Source of the DNA: Planctomycetaceae bacterium
GTDB lineage: Bacteria; Planctomycetota; Planctomycetia; Planctomycetales; Planctomycetaceae
DNA: 14,113 nt
Assembly (NCBI GenBank): GCA_947479075.1
Contig: CANJZR010000032.1
Coordinates: forward strand, 1-14,113
Direction: 5' to 3'
Position 1 is the stretch's first letter. Every line of letters starts with the position of its first letter. This document shows positions 1 to 6,880 of this stretch, piece by piece. The translations under genes were made by a program, and so were the position numbers. The notes below the pieces were generated by a model. That model worked only from the letters and a program-made list of their open reading frames with translations, was not told where the DNA came from and ran no database searches.

Positions 1-903
1 GACCAGCATGGTGACTGCGGCCAGCAATGCGAGCAGAGGTTTCACCATGCCTCCCAGCAATTCCATGTGTCCATTGAACGAGGCTGCACCGACGGACAGG
101 CTGAGCAGGCGAATCAGAGCGGCGAAACCGACGATCTTGGGGATCAGCGACAACATTCCCGCGGCAAATGCCGGTGAACCCTGGAACACGTCCGGGGCAT
201 AGAAATGGAATGGCACAGCTGTGATGCGGAAACTCAGTCCTGCAATGATGAGAGCGACTGCTACCGGGAACAGTTTGGACACACCATTGGCATGAGCTTC
301 GGCAATCGAACTGGAAATCCCGACGAAGTGTGTGGTCCCCGTGGCTCCATAGAGCAGGGCGAAACCATACAACACGATTGCCGACGAGAAGGCACTCAAC
401 AGGAAATACTTGATCGTGGCTTCCTGGGACTCGCGTTCCCGGCGGGGCAGGGCCAGCAGGACGTAGGTTGGGATGCTGACCAGTTCCAGTCCGAGAAACA
501 ATACGATCAGGTCGTTGGCCGCGACGGTGAAGTTGACCCCCGCGAGAATCGCCAGCAGCAGCGCCTGACATTCTGCGGACTTCGAGTCTTCCACCTGGCT
601 CCAGAGCATCAGAGAGATGATGGCTCCAAAGATCAGCGTCGCACCTCGGATGTAGGAGACCAGACCGTCCAGACGGAACGGGCCGTCATTGATCGGGGCC
701 AGCGGTGTCCTCAGCCAGAACCAGATCGCCACGCCGATCGCGAACAGCGACAGGATGCCCCAGCGGTGGCGAATACCCGGAGCGGCGACGCCCGCCTCAC
801 TGACGAGAAACGGGGCCGAGAGGAACATCAAGCACACAGTGGCGATGAGTACCACCTCGGGCAGCACCAGATTCACCGCGGATGTCACTGACTGGAATCC
901 CAC
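1..903 (-). CDS. nuoN: NADH-quinone oxidoreductase subunit N, 5' part (cut by left edge)
   Basis: Antiporter-like proton-pumping subunit of the complex I membrane arm. The frame is open from the nuoM stop to the window edge and encodes about 301 residues; the C-terminal third is missing. It is strongly hydrophobic. Family landmarks are the LPEVVLIAT start helix (residues 14-22), FLGLELVSIP with the channel Glu E140, ATIKYFLLSA with K165, the AVPFHFYAPDVFQGSP motif (229-244) and K256. These correspond to E. coli E133, K158 and K247. The residue matching E. coli K217 is Arg (R226). No ATG lies near the expected start: the first in-frame ATG (828) would remove the conserved first helix. GTG at 903 is the most upstream start; GTG at 888 is equally possible. 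It follows nuoM after a 99-base gap. Identification is secure; the exact start is not. Confidence 0.93.
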   Translation of the reverse strand, partial: MGFQSVTSAVNLVLPEVVLIATVCLMFLSAPFLVSEAGVAAPGIRHRWGILSLFAIGVAIWFWLRTPLAPINDGPFRLDGLVSYIRGATLIFGAIISLMLWSQVEDSKSAECQALLLAILAGVNFTVAANDLIVLFLGLELVSIPTYVLLALPRRERESQEATIKYFLLSAFSSAIVLYGFALLYGATGTTHFVGISSSIAEAHANGVSKLFPVAVALIIAGLSFRITAVPFHFYAPDVFQGSPAFAAGMLSLIPKIVGFAALIRLLSLSVGAASFNGHMELLGGMVKPLLALLAAVTMLV

Positions 904-971
904 AACACACCCCGTGCTTGCACAACTTGGAACTGACTGGGCGATCTTTCGATCAATGTCTCGGCTACTTG

Positions 972-995
972 AAGGCCAGCTTGTGGGCTGGCTTT
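972..995 (-). other. Hairpin in the nuoM-nuoN gap
   Basis: A perfect 6-bp inverted repeat, GCCAGC and GCTGGC (975-980 and 987-992), with a 6-base loop. Two further A-T pairs flank it after one mismatch on the mRNA strand. It begins about 10 bases after the nuoM stop. No U-run follows, so it does not look like an intrinsic terminator. It could act in mRNA processing or stability, or be chance. Confidence 0.4.
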
Positions 996-1002
996 CAGAC
1001 GG

Positions 1003-2649
1003 CTATCGGTTGATGACGGTGAGCTGAGCGGGAGACTCCGTCTGAGTCTCCGCGGTCAACGGCGTCGAGTGGTCGTAACCGGTCACCACGGCCTGGATAT
1101 CGGGCTTCATCATGTCGATGAACGGCTGGGGAGCGACCCCGATCCAGACACACATCACGGCCAGCGGCAGAAACGCACACGCTTCGCGTGGGGTCATGTC
1201 ACCGACCGGTTCATGAACATTGTGCGGCTCCCGCAAGGGGCCGAAGAATCCCTGCTGCACCATGGTCAGCATGTACCACGCTCCGAGCACCACGCCGGAG
1301 GTGCCGATGATGGCGTAGACAGGCATGATCTTGAACATGCCTGCCAGAGACAGCATTTCACCCACAAAACCATTCAACCCCGGCAGGCCAATGCTGGCCA
1401 TAGTGGTGAAGACCATCGCGGCAGCAATGAGTGGCAGTCGATTGGCCAGACCGCCCAGGTCGTCCAGCTGCCGCGTGTGGTAGCGGTCGTACACCATGCC
1501 CACGAGGAGGAACAGAGCCCCGGTCGACAGGCCGTGGTTGATCATCTGGAGCAGGCTGCCGGTGATGCCCTCAGAGTTCAGGGCGAACAGGCCCAGCATG
1601 CAGAATCCCAGGTGGGCGACCGAGCTGTAGGCGACGAGCTTCTTGATGTCGCGCTGAGCCAGGGCACACAGAGACCCGTATACGATCCCGATGACGCTCA
1701 ATGTCGCGATCAGCGGCAGACCGACATCCATGCAGGCCTGGCGGTAGATCGGCAGGCAGATGCGGAAAAAGCCGTAGCTGCCGAGCTTCAGCATGACACC
1801 GGCCAGCATGACCGAGCCCGCGGTCGGAGCCTCGACGTGAGCCAGTGGCAACCACGTATGGAGCGGGAACAGCGGAACCTTCACCATGAAGCCTGCCGAC
1901 AGCGTCAGGAAGAGAATCACTTGCAGCCGGTAATCGATCGGATGCTCGGTGAAGTAGGTCGCGAGGGCAGGAATCGAAAACGGAGTGGTAACACCACCCT
2001 TGACCGCCATCAGCACCAGAGCCGCCAGACCAAGCAGGGTGATCAAGCTGCCGCACAGGGTGTAGAGGAAGAACTTGATGGCGGCATAGTTGCGTTGTGC
2101 GCCGCCCCACAGACCGACCATGAAGAACATGGGGATCAGGGTGAATTCAAAGAACACATAGAACAGCAGCAGGTCGAACGAGCAGAACACGCCGATCAGT
2201 CCCGACTCCAGAACCAGCAGACAGATGTAGAACTCCGCGGCCCGCTCTTTGATCGATTCCCAGGAGATCAGCACGGCACTGATCGTGAGCAGGGCTGTCA
2301 GTGCGATCAGGCACAGACTGACTCCGTCAGCACCGAGAAAGAACTCCAACTTGACCTCCGGGTGGTTCAGGACCGACTCGATGTCTTTCTCGTCATGCAC
2401 ATGATCCAGTGTGGTGTAGGTCAACCAGGCGTGATGCCATTCGATGCGGGGCTGGACGGGCTGAGTCGCGGTTGGGATGACCTGGTCCCGGTACTTCGCG
2501 ATGCAGGTGACCGCAACGCAGAAAGTCAGCACCGAGCCGACGAGCGCCATCCAGCGAGCCGTATTCTGGCCAGCCGAGTCGCGGAACAGCATCAACAACA
2601 CCGCTGTTGCCAGCGGCAGGATCATCAGTGCGACGAGAAATCCGATCAT
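1003..2649 (-). CDS. nuoM: NADH-quinone oxidoreductase subunit M
   Basis: Antiporter-like membrane subunit that carries one of the proton channels of complex I. With the ATG at 2649 the protein has 548 residues, most of them in transmembrane helices. Visible landmarks are FFEFTLIPMFF with the channel Glu (E168), KVPLFPLHTWLPLAHVEAPT with the TM7 Lys (K257), the TM8 Lys in MLKLGSYGF (K288), and GFVGEML with E431. These match E. coli NuoM E144, K234, K265 and E407. A TTG at 2661 would add four residues; ATG is preferred because MIGFLVALMILPL resembles a normal NuoM start. Neither start has a clear Shine-Dalgarno motif. The stretch around residues 56-108 between the first helix and LGADGVSL is longer than in E. 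coli and is polar. It lies 81 bases after nuoL and 99 before nuoN. Confidence 0.97.
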   Translation of the reverse strand: MIGFLVALMILPLATAVLLMLFRDSAGQNTARWMALVGSVLTFCVAVTCIAKYRDQVIPTATQPVQPRIEWHHAWLTYTTLDHVHDEKDIESVLNHPEVKLEFFLGADGVSLCLIALTALLTISAVLISWESIKERAAEFYICLLVLESGLIGVFCSFDLLLFYVFFEFTLIPMFFMVGLWGGAQRNYAAIKFFLYTLCGSLITLLGLAALVLMAVKGGVTTPFSIPALATYFTEHPIDYRLQVILFLTLSAGFMVKVPLFPLHTWLPLAHVEAPTAGSVMLAGVMLKLGSYGFFRICLPIYRQACMDVGLPLIATLSVIGIVYGSLCALAQRDIKKLVAYSSVAHLGFCMLGLFALNSEGITGSLLQMINHGLSTGALFLLVGMVYDRYHTRQLDDLGGLANRLPLIAAAMVFTTMASIGLPGLNGFVGEMLSLAGMFKIMPVYAIIGTSGVVLGAWYMLTMVQQGFFGPLREPHNVHEPVGDMTPREACAFLPLAVMCVWIGVAPQPFIDMMKPDIQAVVTGYDHSTPLTAETQTESPAQLTVINR

Positions 2650-2699
2650 CGGAGGCAACAATTCAAAAAGAGATCAGAATGATTGACGATCGAGTGACT

Positions 2700-2729
2700 T
2701 CGTTCGGTTCCCGTACGGGAGCCGAACGA
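2700..2729 (-). other. Strong hairpin right after the nuoL stop
   Basis: On the mRNA strand an 8-bp stem (TCGTTCGG with CCGAACGA) is followed by one C/A mismatch and an inner TCCC/GGGA stem with a GTAC loop. It starts one base after the nuoL TAA. A pyrimidine-rich run with five T (TCTCTTTTTG) occurs only about 25 bases further on, so it is not a canonical intrinsic terminator, although partial termination or 3'-end protection of upstream mRNA is plausible. Confidence 0.65.
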
Positions 2730-2730
2730 C

Positions 2731-4770
2731 TTACTGACCTGCGAACAACTGCATCACACAGACCACGCAGCCGATCGCGGCGATCAGCATCGTGGCGGCG
2801 TATGCGGGAGTCAGCCCGCCATGCAGTCGACGAGGAGCCTGGCTCAGGAATCCCGGCAGGGCACCGAACGAATCGACGACCCCATCCAGGATGTACTTGT
2901 CGAACAGTGCGCAGATGGTGGCGATCAGGCGAATCGGGGCGACCACGATCGCTGTGAAGATCTCGTCGAAGAAGAACTTTCCTTGCGACAGGGCATACAG
3001 CGGGCGAAGTCCGGATTCCAGCTTGGCGGGAATCTCGGGCGACTTGATGTACCACTTGTAGGCCACGGCCATCCCGCCAAGGGCGATGAACGCACTCAGA
3101 ATCATGAGGCCCAGGTGGAAGCCGTGTTCTTGAGCCGCGGGCAGGCCGGGCGTGTGTTCGAAGTAGCCGGAGAACAGGTGCAGCGGACCGACGAAGCCCA
3201 CGCCGATGGCGAAGATCGCCAGGATTCGAAGCGGCCACGCCATGGCGGGCGGTGCATCGTGCGGGTGATGGCCTGCCTCTTCGGGGAACTTCTCCGGACC
3301 CCAGAAGGTCATGAAGTAGGCCCGGAAGGTGTAGAACGCAGTCAGCAGGGCGGTCAGAACGGCGACGGCAAAGATCACGGTGAAGAACTGGCCATGACTG
3401 CTGTGCATGCCTTCGGCCAGGGCCGCGAGAATGTCGTCCTTACTCCAGAATCCAGCCAGCAGTGGGAAGCCCGCCAGAGCCAGTGCCCCGCACAGGAAGG
3501 TCCAGTGCGTGATCGGCAGCACATGACGCAATCCGCTGAATCGACGCATGTCGATTACATCCCCCATCGAGTGCATCACACTTCCCGAGGCGAGGAACAA
3601 CAGAGCCTTGAAGTAGGCGTGCGTAAACAGGTGGAACATCGCGGCCATGATCGCGAAGTTCGCGAACTTCGGTCCGGCAGCTGCGGCTCCCAGAGCCATG
3701 AACATGAAGCCGAGCTGGCTCACCGTGGAATAGGCCATGACCCGTTTCAGGTCGTACTGAGTCAAAGCGATCAGAGCCGAGATCAGAGCGGTGGTCGCCC
3801 CGATGCCCGCGACAAACAGCTGGACATTCGGAGCCATCATGAAGAGTGGCGTGGAACGAGCAACCAGGTAAACACCGGCAGTGACCATCGTCGCCGCATG
3901 GATCAGGGCGCTGACCGGGGTCGGGCCTTCCATCGCGTCAGGCAGCCAGACATGCAGTGGGAACTGGGCCGACTTGCCCATCGCTCCAATAAAGAGCAGC
4001 AGACAGATGGTCGGAATCGTGCCGGGATGTTGTTCGTTGATCTTCTGGATCAGTTCCGGGTTGAACAACACCCGCTGGAAGTCGACGGAGCCGAAGGTCT
4101 TCCAGATCAGGAATACGCCGGTGATCAGACCGAAGTCACCGATCCGGTTCACGACGAAAGCCTTTTTCGCGGCAGCTGCAGCTGCGGGCTTCTTGAACCA
4201 GAATCCGATCAGCAGGTAACTGCACAGTCCGACCGCTTCCCAAAAGGCAAACAGCTGGATGTAGTTCCCCGAAAGGACGAGCATGCACATGGAGAAGACG
4301 AACAGCGACACCGCGGCAAAGAAGCGGGGATATCCCGGATCACCGTGCATGTAGCCCGAGGCGAAGATCGCCACCAGCAGGCTCACGCCCGTCACCATGG
4401 CCAGCATGATCGCCGCGATGGCATCTGCCCGCAGGTCCACTCGCACCTGCATGGTGCCGATGTCGAGGAACGTATAGCCCTTGGCAATTGCCCCCCGCTG
4501 TGGCGTGATGACCTGCTCATCGGTGGGCTGGAAGGAGATTTGCTTGTCGGCTTCGACCTTGGCTTCTGATGTCAGCCCCGAAACGAACGTGGTCGGCACG
4601 ATCTTGGTCAGCAGGACCAGCGAACAGCCGAAGGCAATCGCCAGGGCTGCCACGCAGGGCACGTGGCTCCGCTCTCCGAGGAAGAGCTTTCCCAGGAGGG
4701 CGATAATGCCAGCGGCCAGCAAAGGCGCCCCGGGGATGAGCCACAGAATCAGTTGTGCTTGATCAGACAT
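2731..4770 (-). CDS. nuoL: NADH-quinone oxidoreductase subunit L
   Basis: The largest antiporter-like subunit, at the far end of the membrane arm, with the long lateral helix that runs along NuoM and NuoN. It has 679 residues, against about 613 in E. coli. Landmarks are GYMHGDPGYPRFF (139-151), FAFWEAVGLCSYLLIGFW with channel Glu E178, NRIGDFG with D212, GKSAQFPLHVWLPDAMEGPT with K266, ALIHAATMVTAGVY (288-301) and GFWSKDDIL with K444. E178, D212, K266 and K444 align with E. coli E144, D178, K229 and K399. Much of the extra length is a polar segment near residues 60-108. The start overlaps the end of nuoK by 8 bases, and a GAGGAGA motif lies 9 bases upstream, suggesting translational coupling. 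A strong hairpin follows the stop almost directly. Confidence 0.98.
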   Translation of the reverse strand: MSDQAQLILWLIPGAPLLAAGIIALLGKLFLGERSHVPCVAALAIAFGCSLVLLTKIVPTTFVSGLTSEAKVEADKQISFQPTDEQVITPQRGAIAKGYTFLDIGTMQVRVDLRADAIAAIMLAMVTGVSLLVAIFASGYMHGDPGYPRFFAAVSLFVFSMCMLVLSGNYIQLFAFWEAVGLCSYLLIGFWFKKPAAAAAAKKAFVVNRIGDFGLITGVFLIWKTFGSVDFQRVLFNPELIQKINEQHPGTIPTICLLLFIGAMGKSAQFPLHVWLPDAMEGPTPVSALIHAATMVTAGVYLVARSTPLFMMAPNVQLFVAGIGATTALISALIALTQYDLKRVMAYSTVSQLGFMFMALGAAAAGPKFANFAIMAAMFHLFTHAYFKALLFLASGSVMHSMGDVIDMRRFSGLRHVLPITHWTFLCGALALAGFPLLAGFWSKDDILAALAEGMHSSHGQFFTVIFAVAVLTALLTAFYTFRAYFMTFWGPEKFPEEAGHHPHDAPPAMAWPLRILAIFAIGVGFVGPLHLFSGYFEHTPGLPAAQEHGFHLGLMILSAFIALGGMAVAYKWYIKSPEIPAKLESGLRPLYALSQGKFFFDEIFTAIVVAPIRLIATICALFDKYILDGVVDSFGALPGFLSQAPRRLHGGLTPAYAATMLIAAIGCVVCVMQLFAGQ

Positions 4771-5230
4771 GGGTAGCGGTCTCCTCGCGGTTCGGCCGCT
4801 GGGGAGTCAGAGGAGTCTTTGGATCGATGGGCAGTCCAGCGGGAGTCAGTGTTGGCTGGACCGGGTGAGTATCTGGCTGAGTCGCCCCGGCGGAGCTGTC
4901 ATGTCCCACGGGCGAGGGCATGTCGTCCTCTCGCAGGGCACTCCAGAGATCCATGTCGAGCGACTTGGTCCGGTGGTACAGAGACAGGATCAAAGCCAGT
5001 GCCAGACCCGCTTCACAGGCAGCCACCGTCAGGATGAAGATCGTGAAGATCTGTCCCTCGTTGTTGCCATGCATCTTGCCGAAGGTCACCATCGCCAGAG
5101 CGACGCCGTGCAGCATCATTTCCGCCGACAGAATCACTGAGATCAGGTTGCGGCGAGTCAGAAAGCCGATCGCACCCAGTGCGAAGAGGGCCGCTGAAAC
5201 CAGAAGTGTGGGTTGGATTGAGCCGTTCAT
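4763..5230 (-). CDS. nuoK: NADH-quinone oxidoreductase subunit K with C-terminal extension
   Basis: Small membrane subunit, related to MrpC, that supplies two Glu residues to the central proton path. The first ~90 residues are a normal three-helix NuoK. They include RNLISVILSAEMML with E37 and LTVAACEAGLALAL with E73, matching E. coli E36 and E72. The family is usually about 100 residues long, but this protein has 155. The extra ~55 C-terminal residues are hydrophilic and rich in Pro and Thr, with no recognisable domain. The start overlaps the nuoJ stop (ATGA) and has a good Shine-Dalgarno motif, AGGGGA, 4 bases upstream inside the nuoJ coding region. The extension crosses into the start of nuoL by 8 bases, so it could have grown by loss of an earlier stop codon. 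Confidence 0.97.
   Translation of the reverse strand: MNGSIQPTLLVSAALFALGAIGFLTRRNLISVILSAEMMLHGVALAMVTFGKMHGNNEGQIFTIFILTVAACEAGLALALILSLYHRTKSLDMDLWSALREDDMPSPVGHDSSAGATQPDTHPVQPTLTPAGLPIDPKTPLTPQRPNREETATHV
4780..4786 (-). promoter_or_regulatory. Ribosome binding site of nuoL
   Basis: GAGGAGA lies 9 bases before the nuoL ATG at 4770, within the end of nuoK. It supports this start and coupled translation of nuoK and nuoL. Confidence 0.7.
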
Positions 5231-5991
5231 AGCGTCCCCTGCGCCCGACGCGGCGCTAATGCGATGGCTCCGATGCTGGCGATCAGCAGCAGCGTGCCAC
5301 CGATCTCCACGGCGAACAGATAGTCTGTGAACAACGAGCGGCCCAAGCCTCGCATCTGGCCCAGTTCTTCGCTGGGAAGAGGTCGGCTGCTCTTGTGGAT
5401 GTCTAATGTCTCGACCTTCATTTGCACGTCGAGCGCTTTATTGGCGGCGGCGACCTCAGTGGCCCGAGCACCGTCGACGGTTTGCTGGGCGGCAGCTGAC
5501 TGGAAAGTGATCAGCAGCAAACCGAGCAGCGTAAACGCAGTGACCGAGGCACAAAACGGTTGGCGGGACGACGTGTCATAGGACGAGGTCCCCGCCTGCT
5601 GGGCCAGCATGATCACGAACAGGAAGGTCACGATGATCGCACCCGCGTAAACGATGATCGTTGCCGCTGCGAGAAACGGAGCCGACTGCAGGAGGAACAG
5701 GCCACAGACACCGAGTGTCACGACGGCGAACCAGAGTGCGGCGTAGACCGGGTTCCGGCTCGTAATCATCAGCACAGCAGAAATCAGAGTGGCTGACGCG
5801 AAGACCAGGAACATCGAGCCCGAGACATCGCGACTGCCAGCCACCAGCTGGAATCCCAGCACCAGCGCCCCGAGGCAGGCCAGCCCACCGAGCGGGCGAA
5901 TCGACCTCGCTCCCGGCATCATCAGCCACACGCCGCACGCGCCCAGCACGAGCGGCAGCAGCAGGGCCCAGTTGTGTTGAATCCAGTTCAT
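5227..5991 (-). CDS. nuoJ: NADH-quinone oxidoreductase subunit J with extra N-terminal helices
   Basis: Membrane subunit of complex I, related to MrpG, whose third core helix takes part in coupling quinone reduction to proton transfer. The conserved core starts only near residue 60: SRNPVYAALWFAVVTLGV (78-95), then the signature helix TIIVYAGAIIVTFLFVIML (111-129). The protein has 254 residues, against 184 in E. coli. Ahead of the core are about 58 residues with two further hydrophobic segments (about 8-25 and 34-51). A polar loop of ~50 residues (about 167-218) precedes the last helix (219-246). The ATG at 5991 has no Shine-Dalgarno motif; repeats fill the upstream region. The stop overlaps the nuoK start (ATGA). 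Identity is secure from the helix signature and position; the N-terminal extension depends on this start being used. Confidence 0.95.
   Translation of the reverse strand: MNWIQHNWALLLPLVLGACGVWLMMPGARSIRPLGGLACLGALVLGFQLVAGSRDVSGSMFLVFASATLISAVLMITSRNPVYAALWFAVVTLGVCGLFLLQSAPFLAAATIIVYAGAIIVTFLFVIMLAQQAGTSSYDTSSRQPFCASVTAFTLLGLLLITFQSAAAQQTVDGARATEVAAANKALDVQMKVETLDIHKSSRPLPSEELGQMRGLGRSLFTDYLFAVEIGGTLLLIASIGAIALAPRRAQGTL
5235..5240 (-). promoter_or_regulatory. Ribosome binding site of nuoK
   Basis: AGGGGA lies 4 bases before the nuoK ATG, within the last codons of nuoJ. With the ATGA overlap it supports coupled translation of nuoJ and nuoK. Confidence 0.65.
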
Positions 5992-5996
5992 GGAAC

Positions 5997-6020
5997 AGTG
6001 CTCAGTCAGAAGTGCTCAGT
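5997..6020. repeat. Direct repeat of AGTGCTCAGT upstream of nuoJ
   Basis: The 10-base word AGTGCTCAGT occurs at 5997-6006 and again at 6011-6020 (plus-strand reading), just upstream of the nuoJ ATG. It merges into the 30-base repeat that starts at 6011. Confidence 0.75.
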
Positions 6021-6040
6021 TTTGAGTTGTCAGTGATCAG
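6011..6040. repeat. TCAGT-rich repeat, copy 1 (upstream of nuoJ)
   Basis: This 30-base segment aligns without gaps to 11353-11382 with 26 identities; three of the four differences are transitions. Both copies have the same orientation and lie shortly upstream of a gene start (nuoJ here, nuoF there). It also contains one arm of an inverted repeat whose other arm is at 6107-6122. Confidence 0.75.
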
Positions 6041-6099
6041 TTCGCCAGCTTGCAGTATGGGTCGTGTGAGTTATCGAGGCGTCTGGCAGGTCAGAGTTC

Positions 6100-6122
6100 A
6101 CTGACCACTGACGACTGACAAC
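6100..6122. repeat. TCAGT-rich repeat, inverted copy after nuoI
   Basis: ACTGACAAC at 6114-6122 is the exact reverse complement of 6026-6034, and the 16-base arms 6026-6041 and 6107-6122 pair at 14 of 16 positions. The segment 6101-6115 is also the exact reverse complement of 11368-11382. The nuoI-nuoJ gap is therefore bounded by two opposed copies of the same degenerate element, about 65 bases apart. Confidence 0.7.
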
Positions 6123-6133
6123 TTCCTCCTCCC

Positions 6134-6826
6134 CTACTTCCCCTTCTCGATCTTGTCGTTGACCGATTCCCACGATGATGGCATCACCGCCCGTCCCTGG
6201 ATCACACCCGAGCTGGAGCTGCGGGCCGAGCGATCGTCCGACTGGACGGAGGTTGCTGGAGACAGGGAGGGAAGCTGTTCGAAGTCGGAGGCCGGTCCCA
6301 GTCGTCCGCGGTGGGTTCGGACCGGGTCGTAACCCGTATCCTTGGTCTGGTCGAAGACGCCGAGCAACTTTTCTTTGTCGAACAGCATCTCGTTACGAGT
6401 GAATCCGGTCAGGTCATACAGGTGGGTCAGCTCGATGGCGTCGACCGGGCAGGCTTCCTCGCACATGCCGCAGAAGATGCACCGCAGCTCGTCGATCTCG
6501 AAAGACGAGGGGTACTTGTCGCGATCTTCCCACGGAGCCTGCGCCCCTTGGATGGTGATGCAGTTGGCTGGGCACGCGGTCGCACACATCATGCAGGCCA
6601 CGCACTTGACCCGTCCCTGGTCGTCGCGGTTCAGGCGATGCACGCCGCGATAGTGGAGGGGCAGTGTCGGCTTCTCTTCCGGGAAGAACTCAGTCGTTGG
6701 CTGGTAGTTCGTGACGTGCTTCACCGTGGTCTTCAGACCTTCGATGATCGCCGGCAGGAACGTCGCTTCCCAGAAGCCGATAATTGGCTCTTCGACCCAG
6801 GTGACATCTTTGTTTTCGATTGGCAT
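6134..6826 (-). CDS. nuoI: NADH-quinone oxidoreductase subunit I (2x 4Fe-4S)
   Basis: The 23-kDa (TYKY-type) peripheral-arm subunit, which carries electrons from NuoG to NuoB through clusters N6a and N6b. Two complete CxxCxxCxxxCP ferredoxin motifs are present: C75, C78, C81, C85 (CVACMMCATACP) and C116, C119, C122, C126 (CIFCGMCEEACP). A conserved LHYRGVHRLNRD segment precedes the first. The protein has 230 residues, against about 180 in E. coli. The surplus is a Ser-rich, polar C-terminal tail of about 60 residues that ends in KIEKGK and has no recognisable domain. Translation starts at an ATG with GAGAGG 6 bases upstream. It follows nuoH after 54 bases and is separated from nuoJ by 142 bases containing TCAGT-rich repeats. 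Confidence 0.98.
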   Translation of the reverse strand: MPIENKDVTWVEEPIIGFWEATFLPAIIEGLKTTVKHVTNYQPTTEFFPEEKPTLPLHYRGVHRLNRDDQGRVKCVACMMCATACPANCITIQGAQAPWEDRDKYPSSFEIDELRCIFCGMCEEACPVDAIELTHLYDLTGFTRNEMLFDKEKLLGVFDQTKDTGYDPVRTHRGRLGPASDFEQLPSLSPATSVQSDDRSARSSSSGVIQGRAVMPSSWESVNDKIEKGK

Positions 6827-6832
6827 TCAAAA

Positions 6833-6838
6833 CCTCTC
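6833..6838 (-). promoter_or_regulatory. Ribosome binding site of nuoI
   Basis: GAGAGG lies 6 bases before the nuoI ATG at 6826 and supports this start. Confidence 0.6.
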
Positions 6839-6866
6839 ACACGCGAAGCGGTGGTGTCTGTTGTCG

Positions 6867-6879
6867 TTTCCCTGGGAAA
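6867..6879. other. Short dyad right after the nuoH stop
   Basis: TTTCCC and GGGAAA face each other around a single base, one base past the nuoH TGA. The loop is too small for the full dyad; a 5-bp stem with a 3-base loop is possible. It is weak on its own and is recorded because other gene ends here show similar elements. Confidence 0.35.
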
Positions 6880-6880
6880 T

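Noticed and set aside
1069..2682. Long plus-strand open frame (537 codons) opposite nuoM
   Set aside because: Its product is a Gln/Asp/His/Arg-rich low-complexity sequence with no domain, typical of the antisense of a hydrophobic membrane gene in GC-rich DNA; nuoM on the other strand has clear motifs.
2692..2730. Intrinsic terminator ending the transcript after nuoL
   Set aside because: The stem is good but the T-rich run is about 25 bases downstream and nuoM follows in the same orientation; a full terminator is not supported.
2821..4569. Plus-strand open frame (582 codons) opposite nuoL
   Set aside because: Same biased composition, no recognisable motif, and complete overlap with the well-supported nuoL.
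1003..4770. Mrp-type antiporter or hydrogenase-linked complex instead of complex I
   Set aside because: The same operon contains nuoE, nuoF and nuoG (the NADH module) as well as quinone-type nuoD and nuoH, so this is NADH-dependent complex I.
6001..6122. CRISPR-like array in the nuoI-nuoJ gap
   Set aside because: Repeats are short, degenerate, partly inverted and not separated by equal-length unique spacers; no cas gene is nearby.
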